NCBI RefSeq assembly: GCF_001687585.2
Contig: NZ_CP016537.2
Coordinates: forward strand, 716,001 to 780,000
Length of the DNA: 64,000 bases
Source: Planococcus halocryophilus
Lineage (GTDB): Bacteria > Bacillota > Bacilli > Bacillales_A > Planococcaceae
Direction: 5' to 3'
The notes below the pieces were generated by a model. The model saw only the letters and a program-made list of their open reading frames with translations, made no database searches and was not told the DNA's origin. How positions within the stretch are numbered: position 1 is the stretch's first letter; each line of letters opens with the position of its first letter. The position numbers and the translations under genes are program-made. Shown here piece by piece: positions 34,289-42,775 of this stretch.

Positions 34289-35064
34289 GCACTTTTAAAG
34301 TAAAGACATTACTAGCGATGTGTTTAATGCTACTATTTACTGGCATAGGTGGCATTACTGTATTTGCTGCGACGGATCAGCACATTTACGATGAGGCCAA
34401 CTTGTTAAGTGAGTCGGAGATTGCTGAATTGGAAGCTGTCGCTACAGAATACAGTCAGAAACAAAACGCAGACTTTTTATTTTTAACTACTACAGATGAA
34501 CAGTCACCAGATATTGTTACGTACATGGGGGATTTTTTTGACGAGTGGGCAGTTCAAAACAATCAAGAAAATGCGGTTCTGCTAACGATGAATATCGCTA
34601 CACGTGATGTGTACTTAGCTGGTTTTGGAACGGCTGAAACAACACTGGATAACGAACGCGTCGATTTGGTGCTAGATCGAATTATTACTGAAATGCAAAA
34701 TGGCGACTATGCGGATGCTTTTCAGGAGACGGTGATTACTTCGAGTCGGTATATGGAGTTCCGTCCAGGGGTCAACCCGGAAAACATCTTCTTTAAAAAC
34801 TGGTTTCAACTAGGCATTGCGTTACTACTAGGTGGAATGGTTGTTAGCTTTATGCTCTACAACTCAGGTGGACGTGTCACGACAACGGCTAGCACGTATG
34901 TTGACAGCGATCATACAAGAGTTACTGGGACGAGAGACCAATTTCGCAACAAAACCGTATCGCGTCGGAAAGTTCCGAAGAGCAATAGTGGAGGCGGTGG
35001 ATTTGGCGGAGGTGGCAGCACTGGTGGCGGACGTTCATTTAGTGGCGGAGGCCGGAATTTTTAA
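34285..35064 (+). CDS. ydjH: YdjH-like TPM-domain membrane protein
   Basis: A 259-residue protein with a signal peptide (cleavage probably after VFAA near residue 29), an extracellular TPM domain (about 35-160: IYDEANLLSESEIAELEAVA, DVYLAGFGTAET), a transmembrane helix near 172-192, and a basic then Gly/Ser-rich tail (SGGGGFGGGGST). Such glycine-rich ends typify YgcG/TPM proteins. The start is GTG 34285, four-base overlap with ydjG, with GGAGGTG 7 nt upstream. It acts with YdjG in the PspA system. Confidence 0.87.
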   Translation: MSTFKVKTLLAMCLMLLFTGIGGITVFAATDQHIYDEANLLSESEIAELEAVATEYSQKQNADFLFLTTTDEQSPDIVTYMGDFFDEWAVQNNQENAVLLTMNIATRDVYLAGFGTAETTLDNERVDLVLDRIITEMQNGDYADAFQETVITSSRYMEFRPGVNPENIFFKNWFQLGIALLLGGMVVSFMLYNSGGRVTTTASTYVDSDHTRVTGTRDQFRNKTVSRRKVPKSNSGGGGFGGGGSTGGGRSFSGGGRNF

Positions 35065-35097
35065 GAATGGATTGAACCAAAGGAAGGAATGAACAGA

Positions 35098-36093
35098 ATG
35101 GGTTTTTTCGGCAATCAATTTTCAGATGTAGTGGAGTGGGAAGAATTTAGAGAAGATATGATCTTTTGGAAATGGAACAATAATGAAGTGAAAAAAGGCA
35201 GTAAGCTCATTATTCGTCCTGGCCAAGACGCTATCTTTATGAATAACGGCAAAATCGAAGGGATTTTTGAAGACGAAGGCGAGTACGATATCGAATCAGA
35301 AATCGTGCCATTCTTATCGACTTTAAAAGGCTTCCGTTTTGGTTTTAATAGTGGTATGCGTGTTGAGGTACTGTTTGTAAATACAAAAGAATTTACTGTC
35401 AGATGGGGGACGCAAAACCCAATCAATATCCCATCACCACAGCTTCCAGGCGGCATGCCAATTCGTGCGAATGGTACATTCCAGTTTAAAGTAAGCGATT
35501 ATATTGGCTTGATCGATAAAATTGCGGGAGTCCGAAGCAGTTATTTAGTGGAGGATGTAAAGATCCGGATCACGGCGATTCTGGATCAACTCTTAATGCG
35601 GTGGATTAGTAAAGAAGGGAAAGATATGTTCAACTTGCAGGCCAATGCGCATGAAATTGGACAAGGCATTCAAGACGACTTAAATATGCAGTTAATGGAT
35701 GACGGCATGAAAGTGACGCGTTTCCAAGTGATGAGCTTTAACTATCCGAAGGAAATTCAAGATATGATCAATAAAAGTGCGTCGCATGGCATGGTCGGCG
35801 ACGTCTCGAAATACCAACAAATTTCTGTGGCAGACGCCATGGGCAAATCAACTGGGTCGAATACCGCCTCAGATATGGCCGGCATGATGATGGGCATGAA
35901 CATTGCGAAAGAAATGATGGACGACCAAAAAGAGGCAGGTACCAACAAACAGCAAAGTACTGCTTCAACGAGAAATGATTCAAGCAGTCAAACAACAAGT
36001 GGTGAAAAAACGGTGCCGAAATTCTGTCCAAACTGCGGACAAAAAAATGAAGGTGCAAATTTCTGTCCAAACTGTGGGCAAAAATTAGCTTAA
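35098..36093 (+). CDS. ydjI: YdjI-like SPFH-domain protein with C-terminal zinc ribbons
   Basis: A 331-residue SPFH/virion-core-like protein. The N-terminal beta-rich SPFH part (about 20-230) includes RPGQDAIFMNNGKIEG and a helical end, then a Ser/Thr/Gln linker, then two CxxC knuckles (KFCPNCGQK and NFCPNCGQK) that form a zinc ribbon. ATG 35098 fits AGGAAGGA (9 nt) better than ATG 35089, which is nearly inside that site. In B. subtilis YdjI joins PspA in a membrane-associated complex. It is last in the operon; a terminator follows. Confidence 0.87.
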   Translation: MGFFGNQFSDVVEWEEFREDMIFWKWNNNEVKKGSKLIIRPGQDAIFMNNGKIEGIFEDEGEYDIESEIVPFLSTLKGFRFGFNSGMRVEVLFVNTKEFTVRWGTQNPINIPSPQLPGGMPIRANGTFQFKVSDYIGLIDKIAGVRSSYLVEDVKIRITAILDQLLMRWISKEGKDMFNLQANAHEIGQGIQDDLNMQLMDDGMKVTRFQVMSFNYPKEIQDMINKSASHGMVGDVSKYQQISVADAMGKSTGSNTASDMAGMMMGMNIAKEMMDDQKEAGTNKQQSTASTRNDSSSQTTSGEKTVPKFCPNCGQKNEGANFCPNCGQKLA

Positions 36094-36108
36094 CTAGAGT
36101 AAAAGTTC

Positions 36109-36150
36109 AAAACTCGCACAGATAGAATTTTATCTGTGCGGGTTTTTTTG
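36109..36150 (+). terminator. Terminator of the pspA-ydjGHI operon
   Basis: AAAACTCGCACAGATA pairs with TATCTGTGCGGGTTTT (one G-T pair), followed by T residues. Confidence 0.9.
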
Positions 36151-36360
36151 CATGAAAATAGCGGATTTATGTGATTATTTAAAAAACTACCGATTTTTTA
36201 CTAATAGTATAATTAAGTTTTCATCAAAATGTAAACCTGTCATTTGAATAAATAAGATAAGTTTATAAAAAATGGAGAAAATATATAGTAGAATGGCTAA
36301 AGTGAAAAGTTTCAGGTTGTATAGAAGTTGTAAGTGTTAAGCAGAACGGAGAGACATTAA

Positions 36361-37965
36361 ATGAAATCACCGCGTTTTAAACTGAGCTCAATTATTATTT
36401 TCTTTATTTGTCTTGTGGTATTAATTTCTTTAACTATTACTATTCTTCTAATTACGAATTCCACAAGTGAAAGTATAGAAAACCAACTAGAGCAAAAAGC
36501 GGATAACACTTCGCAAATAGTTGCAGAATCGCAAATAGTGAAAAGTGGATTGTTAATGCCTGAAACAGCACCGAAAATCCAAGACTATACACAGAGTATA
36601 CAAGAAGCTACAGATGTATTATTTGTCGTCGTTATAGATATGAATGGCTTGCGAAGATCACACCCAGATCCAGAAAATATCGGAAAAGCATTTATGGGTG
36701 GCGATGAAAAACGAGCATTCCAAGGTGAAAACTATATATCACGCTCAGAAGGGACGCTTGGAAAATCGTTGCGTTCTTTTACGACCATAGTTGACGATGA
36801 AGGCAACATATTGGGAGCGGTGGCTGTAGGAATTTCACTTGAAGAAGTCCAATCAGCAATTCGACGTAGCCAAATCAAGATTTTGACCGGCTCGATTATT
36901 GGTTTATTAATTGGTGTAGTCGGTGCATTTTGGTTAGCTTGGTATATTAAGCGAAGTTTATTTGGCTTAGAGCCATATGCTATTGCACGTATTCACGAAG
37001 AGCGAAACCAAATGTTACAATCGGTTTATGAAGGGGTTATTGCAATTGATTTGGAATCTAAGATTGTTATGGTAAACGCATCAGCAAGAAGGATTTTTCA
37101 AAAAGCAGGATTGACGGAACAAGAACCTCTTGGCATGAGCATTGATGAATTTCTACCGGGAGCAATGCTTGAACAAATGTTGGTAAAAATAGAGCCGGAG
37201 TTGGATGAAGAGCAAAACTTCAATGGTGTTTCTGTCATTTCAAATCGAGTGCCTCTTATCGTTAATGGAAAAGTGATTGGTGCCATTGCTACATTCCGAG
37301 ATAAAACAGAAGTCAATTTACTGGCAGAACAACTGACTGGGATTCGATTATATGCAGATACATTGCGCGCACAATCTCACGAATTTATGAACCAATTGCA
37401 TGTGTTACTTGGTATGATCAAGCTAGAGGAATATGAACAAGTTCAGCAATTCATAGCCAAGCTAACAGACTATCAAGCAAAAGAAGTGGGTGCAGTGACC
37501 CAACACATAAAAGACCCTGTGCTTTCTGGTTTTATCATTGGGAAAATCAGTTACGCAAGAGAAAAGCATGTCGAACTGCTGATTGAATGTGAAACAGAAA
37601 TTCCTAAGTCAAAGAATCCTGATGTGACACATGAACTCATTACGATAGTAGGAAATGTTATTGACAATGCCATCGACAGCGTGAAAACAGAAGAGAGCCG
37701 AGTTGTGGATATGTCTCTTTCATATATCGATGAATTATTGGAAGTGATCATAGCGGATTCTGGACCGGGGATCCCTTATACGATGCAAGAGACCATTTTC
37801 TCAAAAGGTGTATCCTCAAAAAATGGAAAGAATAGAGGGTTTGGATTGTATTTAGCTAAACGTAGTGTTGAAAAGTTAAACGGTTCTATTGATCTCTTAT
37901 CTGATAAAAATCAAACAAGGTTTACCGTAATTGTGCCATTTGGAGCTGGAGGTGAAATCGAGTGA
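36361..37965 (+). CDS. CitA/DcuS/MalK-family sensor histidine kinase
   Basis: A 534-residue membrane kinase. Transmembrane helices near 10-32 and 175-197 flank an extracellular PASC sensor domain, which in this family binds citrate, malate or other C4/C6 acids. An intracellular PAS domain (about 215-320) precedes a HisKA-like SPOB segment with phosphoacceptor His340 in AQSHEFMNQLHVLLG. The ATPase has GNVIDNAIDSV (N box), IADSGPGIP and KGVSSKNGKNRGFGLYLAKR. Its stop overlaps the regulator start (GTGA). A 2-hydroxycarboxylate transporter gene follows the pair, so malate or citrate is the likely signal. Confidence 0.92.
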   Translation: MKSPRFKLSSIIIFFICLVVLISLTITILLITNSTSESIENQLEQKADNTSQIVAESQIVKSGLLMPETAPKIQDYTQSIQEATDVLFVVVIDMNGLRRSHPDPENIGKAFMGGDEKRAFQGENYISRSEGTLGKSLRSFTTIVDDEGNILGAVAVGISLEEVQSAIRRSQIKILTGSIIGLLIGVVGAFWLAWYIKRSLFGLEPYAIARIHEERNQMLQSVYEGVIAIDLESKIVMVNASARRIFQKAGLTEQEPLGMSIDEFLPGAMLEQMLVKIEPELDEEQNFNGVSVISNRVPLIVNGKVIGAIATFRDKTEVNLLAEQLTGIRLYADTLRAQSHEFMNQLHVLLGMIKLEEYEQVQQFIAKLTDYQAKEVGAVTQHIKDPVLSGFIIGKISYAREKHVELLIECETEIPKSKNPDVTHELITIVGNVIDNAIDSVKTEESRVVDMSLSYIDELLEVIIADSGPGIPYTMQETIFSKGVSSKNGKNRGFGLYLAKRSVEKLNGSIDLLSDKNQTRFTVIVPFGAGGEIE

Positions 37966-38669
37966 TTCAAGTCCTGATTATAGAAGACGATCCTATGGTA
38001 GCAGAGCTAAATCGTCAATATGTCAACAAAGTTGATGGATTTACAGTAATTGGTCATGCGTCTAATCCAGCTATAGCGCTGGAACTACTCACTCAAACAA
38101 AAGTCGATTTATTATTGCTTGATATTCACATGCCTGTTATGGGTGGATTGGATTTTTTGAGAAGGCTTCGTGAGGAAAAAGAGGACGTCGACGTTATTTT
38201 AATCACAGCCGCTTCCGAAATGAATCAAATTCAACAAGCATTAAGACTTGGTGCCATTGACTACTTAATCAAGCCTTTTGAATTTAGTCGTTTTCAAGAG
38301 TCGCTTATGCAATACAAAACGGATTATTATAATCTGGATCATAAAAACAAAGTAAGTCAGCAAGAACTGGATTGCATGCTAAGGAAAAAGAACAAGCCTG
38401 TTCAACGTAAGAGCATTATACCTAAAGGACTGACAAAAGCGACTCTAAAGCGAATTATCGACTTGATGGGAAAAGATGATTCACCTATTTTTTCCACAGA
38501 AGATATCGCCGAAATCAGCAGTATTTCCCGCGTATCCGTTAGAAAGTACTTGAAATTCCTCACAGAAATCGGTTATTTAGAAGAACACCTTGTGTATGGA
38601 ATCGGTCGACCTATTTATCAATACAAAGTAATCAAATCCAATCAATACCTTATTGCCCCTTATTTGTGA
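37962..38669 (+). CDS. CitB/DcuR/MalR-family response regulator
   Basis: A 235-residue regulator. The receiver domain has IIEDDPMVAELNRQYV and the phosphoacceptor Asp near residue 54 in LLLLDIHMPVMGG, with the conserved KPF near 105. The C-terminal DNA-binding region (about 155-220) contains ISRVSVRKYLKFLTEIGYL, a helix-turn-helix as in MalR/CitT-type regulators. GTG start overlaps the kinase stop by four bases. It likely activates the transporter gene 38848, before which TAGTTAA-type boxes are repeated. Confidence 0.92.
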   Translation: MIQVLIIEDDPMVAELNRQYVNKVDGFTVIGHASNPAIALELLTQTKVDLLLLDIHMPVMGGLDFLRRLREEKEDVDVILITAASEMNQIQQALRLGAIDYLIKPFEFSRFQESLMQYKTDYYNLDHKNKVSQQELDCMLRKKNKPVQRKSIIPKGLTKATLKRIIDLMGKDDSPIFSTEDIAEISSISRVSVRKYLKFLTEIGYLEEHLVYGIGRPIYQYKVIKSNQYLIAPYL

Positions 38670-38697
38670 AAGCAGCCATCGTGGCTGCTTTTTTTAA
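38669..38697 (+). terminator. Terminator of the two-component operon
   Basis: AAAGCAGCCA pairs with TGGCTGCTTT around TCG, followed by a T run; it begins at the last base of the stop codon. Confidence 0.88.
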
Positions 38698-38742
38698 TTA
38701 CAATAAGTCCAATACTTTCATAAGGTATTTGTTTTCAGACTA

Positions 38743-38808
38743 TTTAACTAACATGGAGTAAGTAGTTAATTGAAAGCGCTTTCTGATAAAAGATGCCAGT
38801 TAGTTAAA
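38743..38808 (+). promoter_or_regulatory. cre site and repeated boxes before the 2HCT transporter gene
   Basis: TTGAAAGCGCTTTCT at 38770-38784 is an essentially perfect CcpA cre site. Around it, TTTAACTAAC (38743), AGTTAAT (38764) and TAGTTAAA (38801) are copies, in both orientations, of one motif and are candidate sites for the upstream response regulator. Catabolite repression plus acid induction is the expected logic. Confidence 0.7.
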
Positions 38809-38847
38809 CAACTTATAGGCTAAGAAAATAGGACGGAGTTGACAGGA

Positions 38848-40158
38848 ATGGAAGAAAAAAAACGAAACACATCGCCAAGTTTGCCGGTAAGAAAGAATTT
38901 AGGATCCTTTTCAATTTTTAATATCCCAATTTTGTGGTTTGCTATTTTTGCGGCGATTGCTCTTTACGCCATGTATACAGATAATTTGCCAGCAGGCATG
39001 ATTGGTGCATTATTAATTATTATGGTTCTGGGTGAATTACTTGGATGGATTGGAGATCACACACCAATTGTTCGAACATTTTTAGGTGGTGGTGCCATCG
39101 TCGCAATTTTTGGATCTGCTTACATGGTTTACAGTGGGTTAATGCCTGAAACAACTTCAACACTAATTACCGAATTTATGAAAGACGGAGATTTCTTAAA
39201 CTTTTATATTGCGGCATTAATTACCGGCAGTATTCTAGGGATGGAGTCAAAGGTATTGGTAAAAGCAGGAGTTCGTTATGCTTTGCCATTGCTTGCAGCT
39301 GTTGCGGGTGCTGTCGCACTGGCGGCAATCGTTGGACTGTTACTTGGATTTAGTATTCAAGATGCCGTGTTAGTTATTGCGATGCCGATTATGGGCGGAG
39401 GTATGGGTGCAGGTGCTGTGCCAATGTCTCAAGTGTATTCGGAAATGCTAGGTAACGAGCCTGGATATTACTTATCTATTTTAGTACCAGCTTTAGCATT
39501 GGGAAATGTATTTGCTATTATTTTAGCGAGTGTCTTAAACATTATAGGTAAAAAATATCCGACGTTGACGGGAAATGGTCAATTAATCAAAGGTTTTCAT
39601 TACGAGAAAAAAGAGTCGCCAGAATACAGTTTAGCTAAAATGGGTATGGGGGTTTTAGCAGCAGTATCGTTTTATATATTAGGGAATTTACTGGGTGATG
39701 TGATTCCGTTGCATCCTTATGCAATCATGATTATCTTAGTTGCAGGATTAAAAGTAGCAAATGTGATGCCCGAAATTATTGTAGAAGGTGCAAGCCAGTG
39801 GTATGAATTCGTCGCAAGAAACTGGACCAATGCATTACTAATTGGTATTGGTGTCGCTTATACAGATTTAGCGGCAGTTTTAGATGCCTTAAGCATTCAA
39901 TATGTTTTAATCGTCCTTGCTGTAGTTATAGGCGCAGTAATCGGCTCGGGAATCGTTGGGAAATTCATGGGCTTCTATCCAATTGAAGCTGCTATTACAG
40001 CTGGTCTTTGCATGGCGAATATGGGTGGGACAGGAGACGTTGCTGTATTGTCGGCAGCTCGCAGAATGGAATTAATGCCGTTCGCGCAAATCTCTTCTCG
40101 TCTCGGTGGTGCGCTGATTCTTCTACTCGCTAGTATATTCATTCCATTTTTCGTCTAA
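38848..40158 (+). CDS. cimH: 2-hydroxycarboxylate transporter (CimH/CitS/MalP family)
   Basis: A 436-residue secondary transporter with about 11 helices. Both family reentrant-loop signatures are visible: MGGGMGAGAVPMSQVYSEML in the first half and NMGGTGDVAVLSAARRMEL in the second. The family imports malate, citrate or citramalate with Na+ or H+, or exchanges them for lactate. ATG 38848 is chosen; an in-frame TTG at 38839 sits in the ribosome-binding region. CitA/CitB-type regulators lie directly upstream and a cre site precedes it. Which acid is carried cannot be read off. Confidence 0.92.
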   Translation: MEEKKRNTSPSLPVRKNLGSFSIFNIPILWFAIFAAIALYAMYTDNLPAGMIGALLIIMVLGELLGWIGDHTPIVRTFLGGGAIVAIFGSAYMVYSGLMPETTSTLITEFMKDGDFLNFYIAALITGSILGMESKVLVKAGVRYALPLLAAVAGAVALAAIVGLLLGFSIQDAVLVIAMPIMGGGMGAGAVPMSQVYSEMLGNEPGYYLSILVPALALGNVFAIILASVLNIIGKKYPTLTGNGQLIKGFHYEKKESPEYSLAKMGMGVLAAVSFYILGNLLGDVIPLHPYAIMIILVAGLKVANVMPEIIVEGASQWYEFVARNWTNALLIGIGVAYTDLAAVLDALSIQYVLIVLAVVIGAVIGSGIVGKFMGFYPIEAAITAGLCMANMGGTGDVAVLSAARRMELMPFAQISSRLGGALILLLASIFIPFFV

Positions 40159-40169
40159 CAAGCAGAAAA

Positions 40170-40246
40170 ACTCCATTCACAGCGAGTGTGAATGGAGTGA
40201 GACTATAGACAAGCTCGAAGTATTCGAGTGGTCTATAGTCTTTTTT
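40170..40246 (+). terminator. Tandem hairpins after the transporter gene
   Basis: First, ACTCCATTCACA pairs with TGTGAATGGAGT (40170-40198). Second, GACTATAGAC pairs with GTCTATAGTC, with CTCGAA-GTA-TTCGAG inside it, and is followed by TTTTTT. Confidence 0.85.
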
Positions 40247-40279
40247 CTTTTACCTAAACTAGGGATAACTATATAATTT

Positions 40280-41458
40280 TCAAATTGTGACTAGTTTTTT
40301 CAAACGTATATAATACATCCAGAGTTTGACTAACAAGGATCCATAAACAAAAATACATAGGGCAAATGCAAAAGTCCCCCACGATAACCACTGAGAAAAC
40401 CCTGTTTGTCTACTCAAACTGTTAAATAGAAAGTAAGTATACAAAAGTGTAAAAGGTAAAAAGAAGGCAGTATACGTAAGGACCATCTTTTTCGTCTGTT
40501 TGATTCGAGTCGAATCATCGCTATAAAATTGTGGTCGCTCTTGATTTTCTTTGTATTCTTGACTCCAAATGGTCCACTTTTCTAAATTAGAAATGGAGTT
40601 AAAGCAATTAGACCAGCCGGCTTCTTGATGAATAGAAAAATAACTTGCAGGGGGTTGACGTTGGTAATCGACTTTATAAGCCATGCGACGCGGATCGCCT
40701 GTTGTAAAGTGAAAAATCATGCCGATTTGATTGACGCGATACAAATTGAATCCACGTTGTTCCATCGACTCTAGCCAATTTTCCAGTTTGTCAGGAGAAT
40801 ACATCCAAGCGAATCGAATTTTGCTTACCCTGTGTCCTGAACGTTTCAGTTCTCTTTCTTGCTGTTTGTCGATTCTCTTACCCCTTGGAAGAGTCTCTAG
40901 GATTAGTGGATCTCTAAGGTTTTTATTCGATTTTGCAATTTTGATAATCGAATAAATGCCCAGCCCAACTAAACCAATGACTAATGCAAAAAATAAATAC
41001 GTCAAAATCCAATAAGGGCTTTCTTCTACAACAATAGCTTCATCCGTAAATATGTACGAAAAAGCTAAAGAAATAGGGGCAATTAATATAGAAAGTAAAT
41101 AAAATAAAAGTCCAAAAAACACATATGTAATTGTTTGGTTGTGCTTAATAATACCGTCTCTAGTTGGAGAATTTTTAATTGTCTCTTCAGGTTGCCTATT
41201 CGTTGAAATTTGCCATTTTCCAGCTAGCCCAGCCATTTCCCAACCATCGTTTTGTAACGTTGAGGCAAGCGTAGGGGATTTAAATTTGTCATAGGCAATA
41301 CGGAAAACTCGTGATTCAGTAGCACCTTCATTAAAATAAAAGCAGTGCGTCCATCGATTCAATTTTTCGAAGACATGGCCATTATTCGCCATTTGTGACA
41401 ACCAAGCTTCGGTTTTTTTAACATCATAGCTCCAGAAAGGTCTATACATTTTCTTCAT
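40280..41458 (-). CDS. DUF2812 membrane protein with duplicated domain
   Basis: A 392-residue protein carrying two DUF2812 units, one at about 5-85 (FWSYDVKKTEAWLSQMANNG, VFRIAYDKF) and one at about 210-300 (FAWMYSPDKLENWLESMEQRG, MAYKVDYQ). Each is followed by a pair of transmembrane helices (about 115-180 and 325-385). The family sits beside PadR regulators in many Bacillota, as here, where the genes overlap by ATGA. Function is unknown; a role in membrane or antibiotic stress is often guessed from the PadR link. Confidence 0.85.
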   Translation of the reverse strand: MKKMYRPFWSYDVKKTEAWLSQMANNGHVFEKLNRWTHCFYFNEGATESRVFRIAYDKFKSPTLASTLQNDGWEMAGLAGKWQISTNRQPEETIKNSPTRDGIIKHNQTITYVFFGLLFYLLSILIAPISLAFSYIFTDEAIVVEESPYWILTYLFFALVIGLVGLGIYSIIKIAKSNKNLRDPLILETLPRGKRIDKQQERELKRSGHRVSKIRFAWMYSPDKLENWLESMEQRGFNLYRVNQIGMIFHFTTGDPRRMAYKVDYQRQPPASYFSIHQEAGWSNCFNSISNLEKWTIWSQEYKENQERPQFYSDDSTRIKQTKKMVLTYTAFFLPFTLLYTYFLFNSLSRQTGFSQWLSWGTFAFALCIFVYGSLLVKLWMYYIRLKKLVTI

Positions 41459-41784
41459 TGGAAATCCTCCTCAAAAGTCAGTGCATTTTGATGTAACTCT
41501 TTTAGTCTTTGTATTTCTTGAGTCATTAATTGTTTGCCAGTGAAGGTGATTTCATAAACCGTTTTTCGTTGTTCGTCTGCGAACACTACGATGACACCAT
41601 CTTTTTGCATTTTTGTTAAGGTGCCATATACAGTGCCTGATCCAAGGATAAGTCTTCCCGCTGTAAGATCTTCTACATGTTTAATAATGCCATAACCATG
41701 GCGAGGCGTTGTTAAAGACAACAAGATATAAAAAGCAGTTTCCGTCATGGGCACATACTTTTTTAACATTTTTTGAGTATCCAT
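41455..41784 (-). CDS. PadR-family regulator
   Basis: A 109-residue PadR protein: winged helix with FYILLSLTTPRHGYGIIKHV, GSGTVYGTLTKMQKDGVI and a C-terminal dimerisation helix. It is first of two overlapping genes and would repress the operon via the inverted repeat at 41804-41838. GAGGGA precedes the ATG by 8 nt. Confidence 0.9.
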   Translation of the reverse strand: MDTQKMLKKYVPMTETAFYILLSLTTPRHGYGIIKHVEDLTAGRLILGSGTVYGTLTKMQKDGVIVVFADEQRKTVYEITFTGKQLMTQEIQRLKELHQNALTFEEDFQ

Positions 41785-41803
41785 TTATTGTCCCTCTTTT
41801 CTA

Positions 41804-41838
41804 TATGTCACACCTTGACTATATCACGACGTGACATA
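41804..41838 (-). promoter_or_regulatory. PadR operator and promoter
   Basis: TATGTCAC (41804-41811) and GTGACATA (41831-41838) are a perfect inverted pair. Between them, read leftward, lies a TATAGT -10-like hexamer, so binding would block the promoter of the PadR/DUF2812 genes. Confidence 0.65.
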
Positions 41839-41976
41839 AAATACTTAACTTTTTTTTAAAAAAACTTAAAAATCGAACGACTAATACTTTTTTTGAAGAT
41901 AGATAAAGTACGTTAAAATAAAAGGCATTTCTAAAAAGTATTAGTTCGCAGTGAATCTCTATATTAATAAAATTTT

Positions 41977-42030
41977 AATGTCAAAATATTCAGATTAATA
42001 TTTTGACATTCGACTAAAAGAGAGTATGAT
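41977..42030 (+). promoter_or_regulatory. Promoter with long palindromic operator before the 32-residue peptide gene
   Basis: AATGTCAAAATATT and AATATTTTGACATT are perfect 14-nt arms, 6 nt apart (41977-42010). The right arm contains the -35 TTGACA (42003-42008); TATGAT (42025-42030) is a -10 at 16-nt spacing. A dimeric repressor bound here would cover the -35. Confidence 0.75.
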
Positions 42031-42055
42031 GAAGATAAAAGAAGGAGGAATTTCT

Positions 42056-42154
42056 ATGGAAACCACCTTTGGTTTTGTGCCTATGCTCGTCATCTCGGCC
42101 ATCATAATCGTACTCATCATGTCCTATTTCTTCTTCCACCACTGGGCAAAATGA
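42056..42154 (+). CDS. 32-residue single-helix membrane peptide
   Basis: ATG 42056 is preceded by GAAGGAGGA at about 6 nt, a very strong ribosome-binding site. The product is a short N-terminus, one hydrophobic helix (VPMLVISAIIIVLIMSYFFF) and the ending HHWAK. A good promoter with an operator lies upstream, and two terminators follow, so this is a dedicated small transcription unit despite its size. It matches no named family I know. Possible roles include a membrane-stress peptide or a small regulator of a membrane partner; a type I-like toxin is less likely because no antisense RNA signals are clear. Confidence 0.7.
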   Translation: METTFGFVPMLVISAIIIVLIMSYFFFHHWAK

Positions 42155-42160
42155 GTGCTG

Positions 42161-42198
42161 AACAACAAAACTGCATGCTGACATGCAGTTTTGTTGTT
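42161..42198 (+). terminator. Terminator after the 32-residue peptide gene
   Basis: Perfect 17-nt arms AACAACAAAACTGCATG and CATGCAGTTTTGTTGTT with a 4-nt loop. Confidence 0.85.
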
Positions 42199-42223
42199 TG
42201 TAGGTATAATTTTTAGGAACCAT

Positions 42224-42264
42224 AAAGAGAGATGTGCTGAAATCGAGCATTCTCTCTTTTTTTT
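42224..42264 (+). terminator. Second terminator hairpin
   Basis: AAAGAGAGATGTGCT pairs with AGCATTCTCTCTTT (small bulge), followed by eight or more T residues. Confidence 0.8.
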
Positions 42265-42775
42265 GGATTGCGGTTTTTTACAAATAAGATTGACAACCTC
42301 AACTGTTGAATTGCCTTTGAAATAACTGTTATTAGGCAGCAATGCGTGTTATCAAAAAGAATTTTAAAAAAATTAAGGAAGGAAATCAATCGGTGTTTTT
42401 ATATTATTCAAAATAATAAATCATTATTTTTAACGTACTCTAGCTACTGGGGAGAGTGCTTTTTCATTAAGACAATCTTTTTCAAACAATAGAATCATGA
42501 AGTTTTTTGAGATACAAAAAAGTTAGATTGCGAGCTAATAGTGTTAATATCGTCTTGCAACATTTGTAATAATAGGAAGTTGTGCGTATAGTGGGACAAG
42601 TGCTAATTATTAGAATGGTAAAAAAAGGGTATTTTAGTTGTTTTTATTGTTTGAAACTCCACTAAAGACCTATTAAATTTAAAGAAGAACTTGTTATGGT
42701 AGAAAAATGAATAGGTACAAGGAAGTGCTCTTCTATCCATGCAAAAAGCTGAATAGCAGAGAGGTGTGAGGAATT
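42265..42775. other. Gene-free leader region of the opuA operon
   Basis: No gene or clear RNA element is seen in about 510 AT-rich bases. The inverted pair CAAC/GTTG near 42295 and several TATAAT-like strings are too weak to call. Osmoregulated promoters of opuA probably lie in the last 150 bases, but I could not fix one. Confidence 0.4.

Noticed and set aside
42056-42198. Type I toxin-antitoxin pair
   Set aside because: The peptide has the right size and one helix, but no convincing antisense promoter faces it, and the palindromic operator suggests protein control.
42014-42250. Minus-strand ORF opposite the 32-residue peptide gene
   Set aside because: It runs through two terminators and lacks a ribosome-binding site, while promoter, ribosome-binding site and terminators all support the plus strand.
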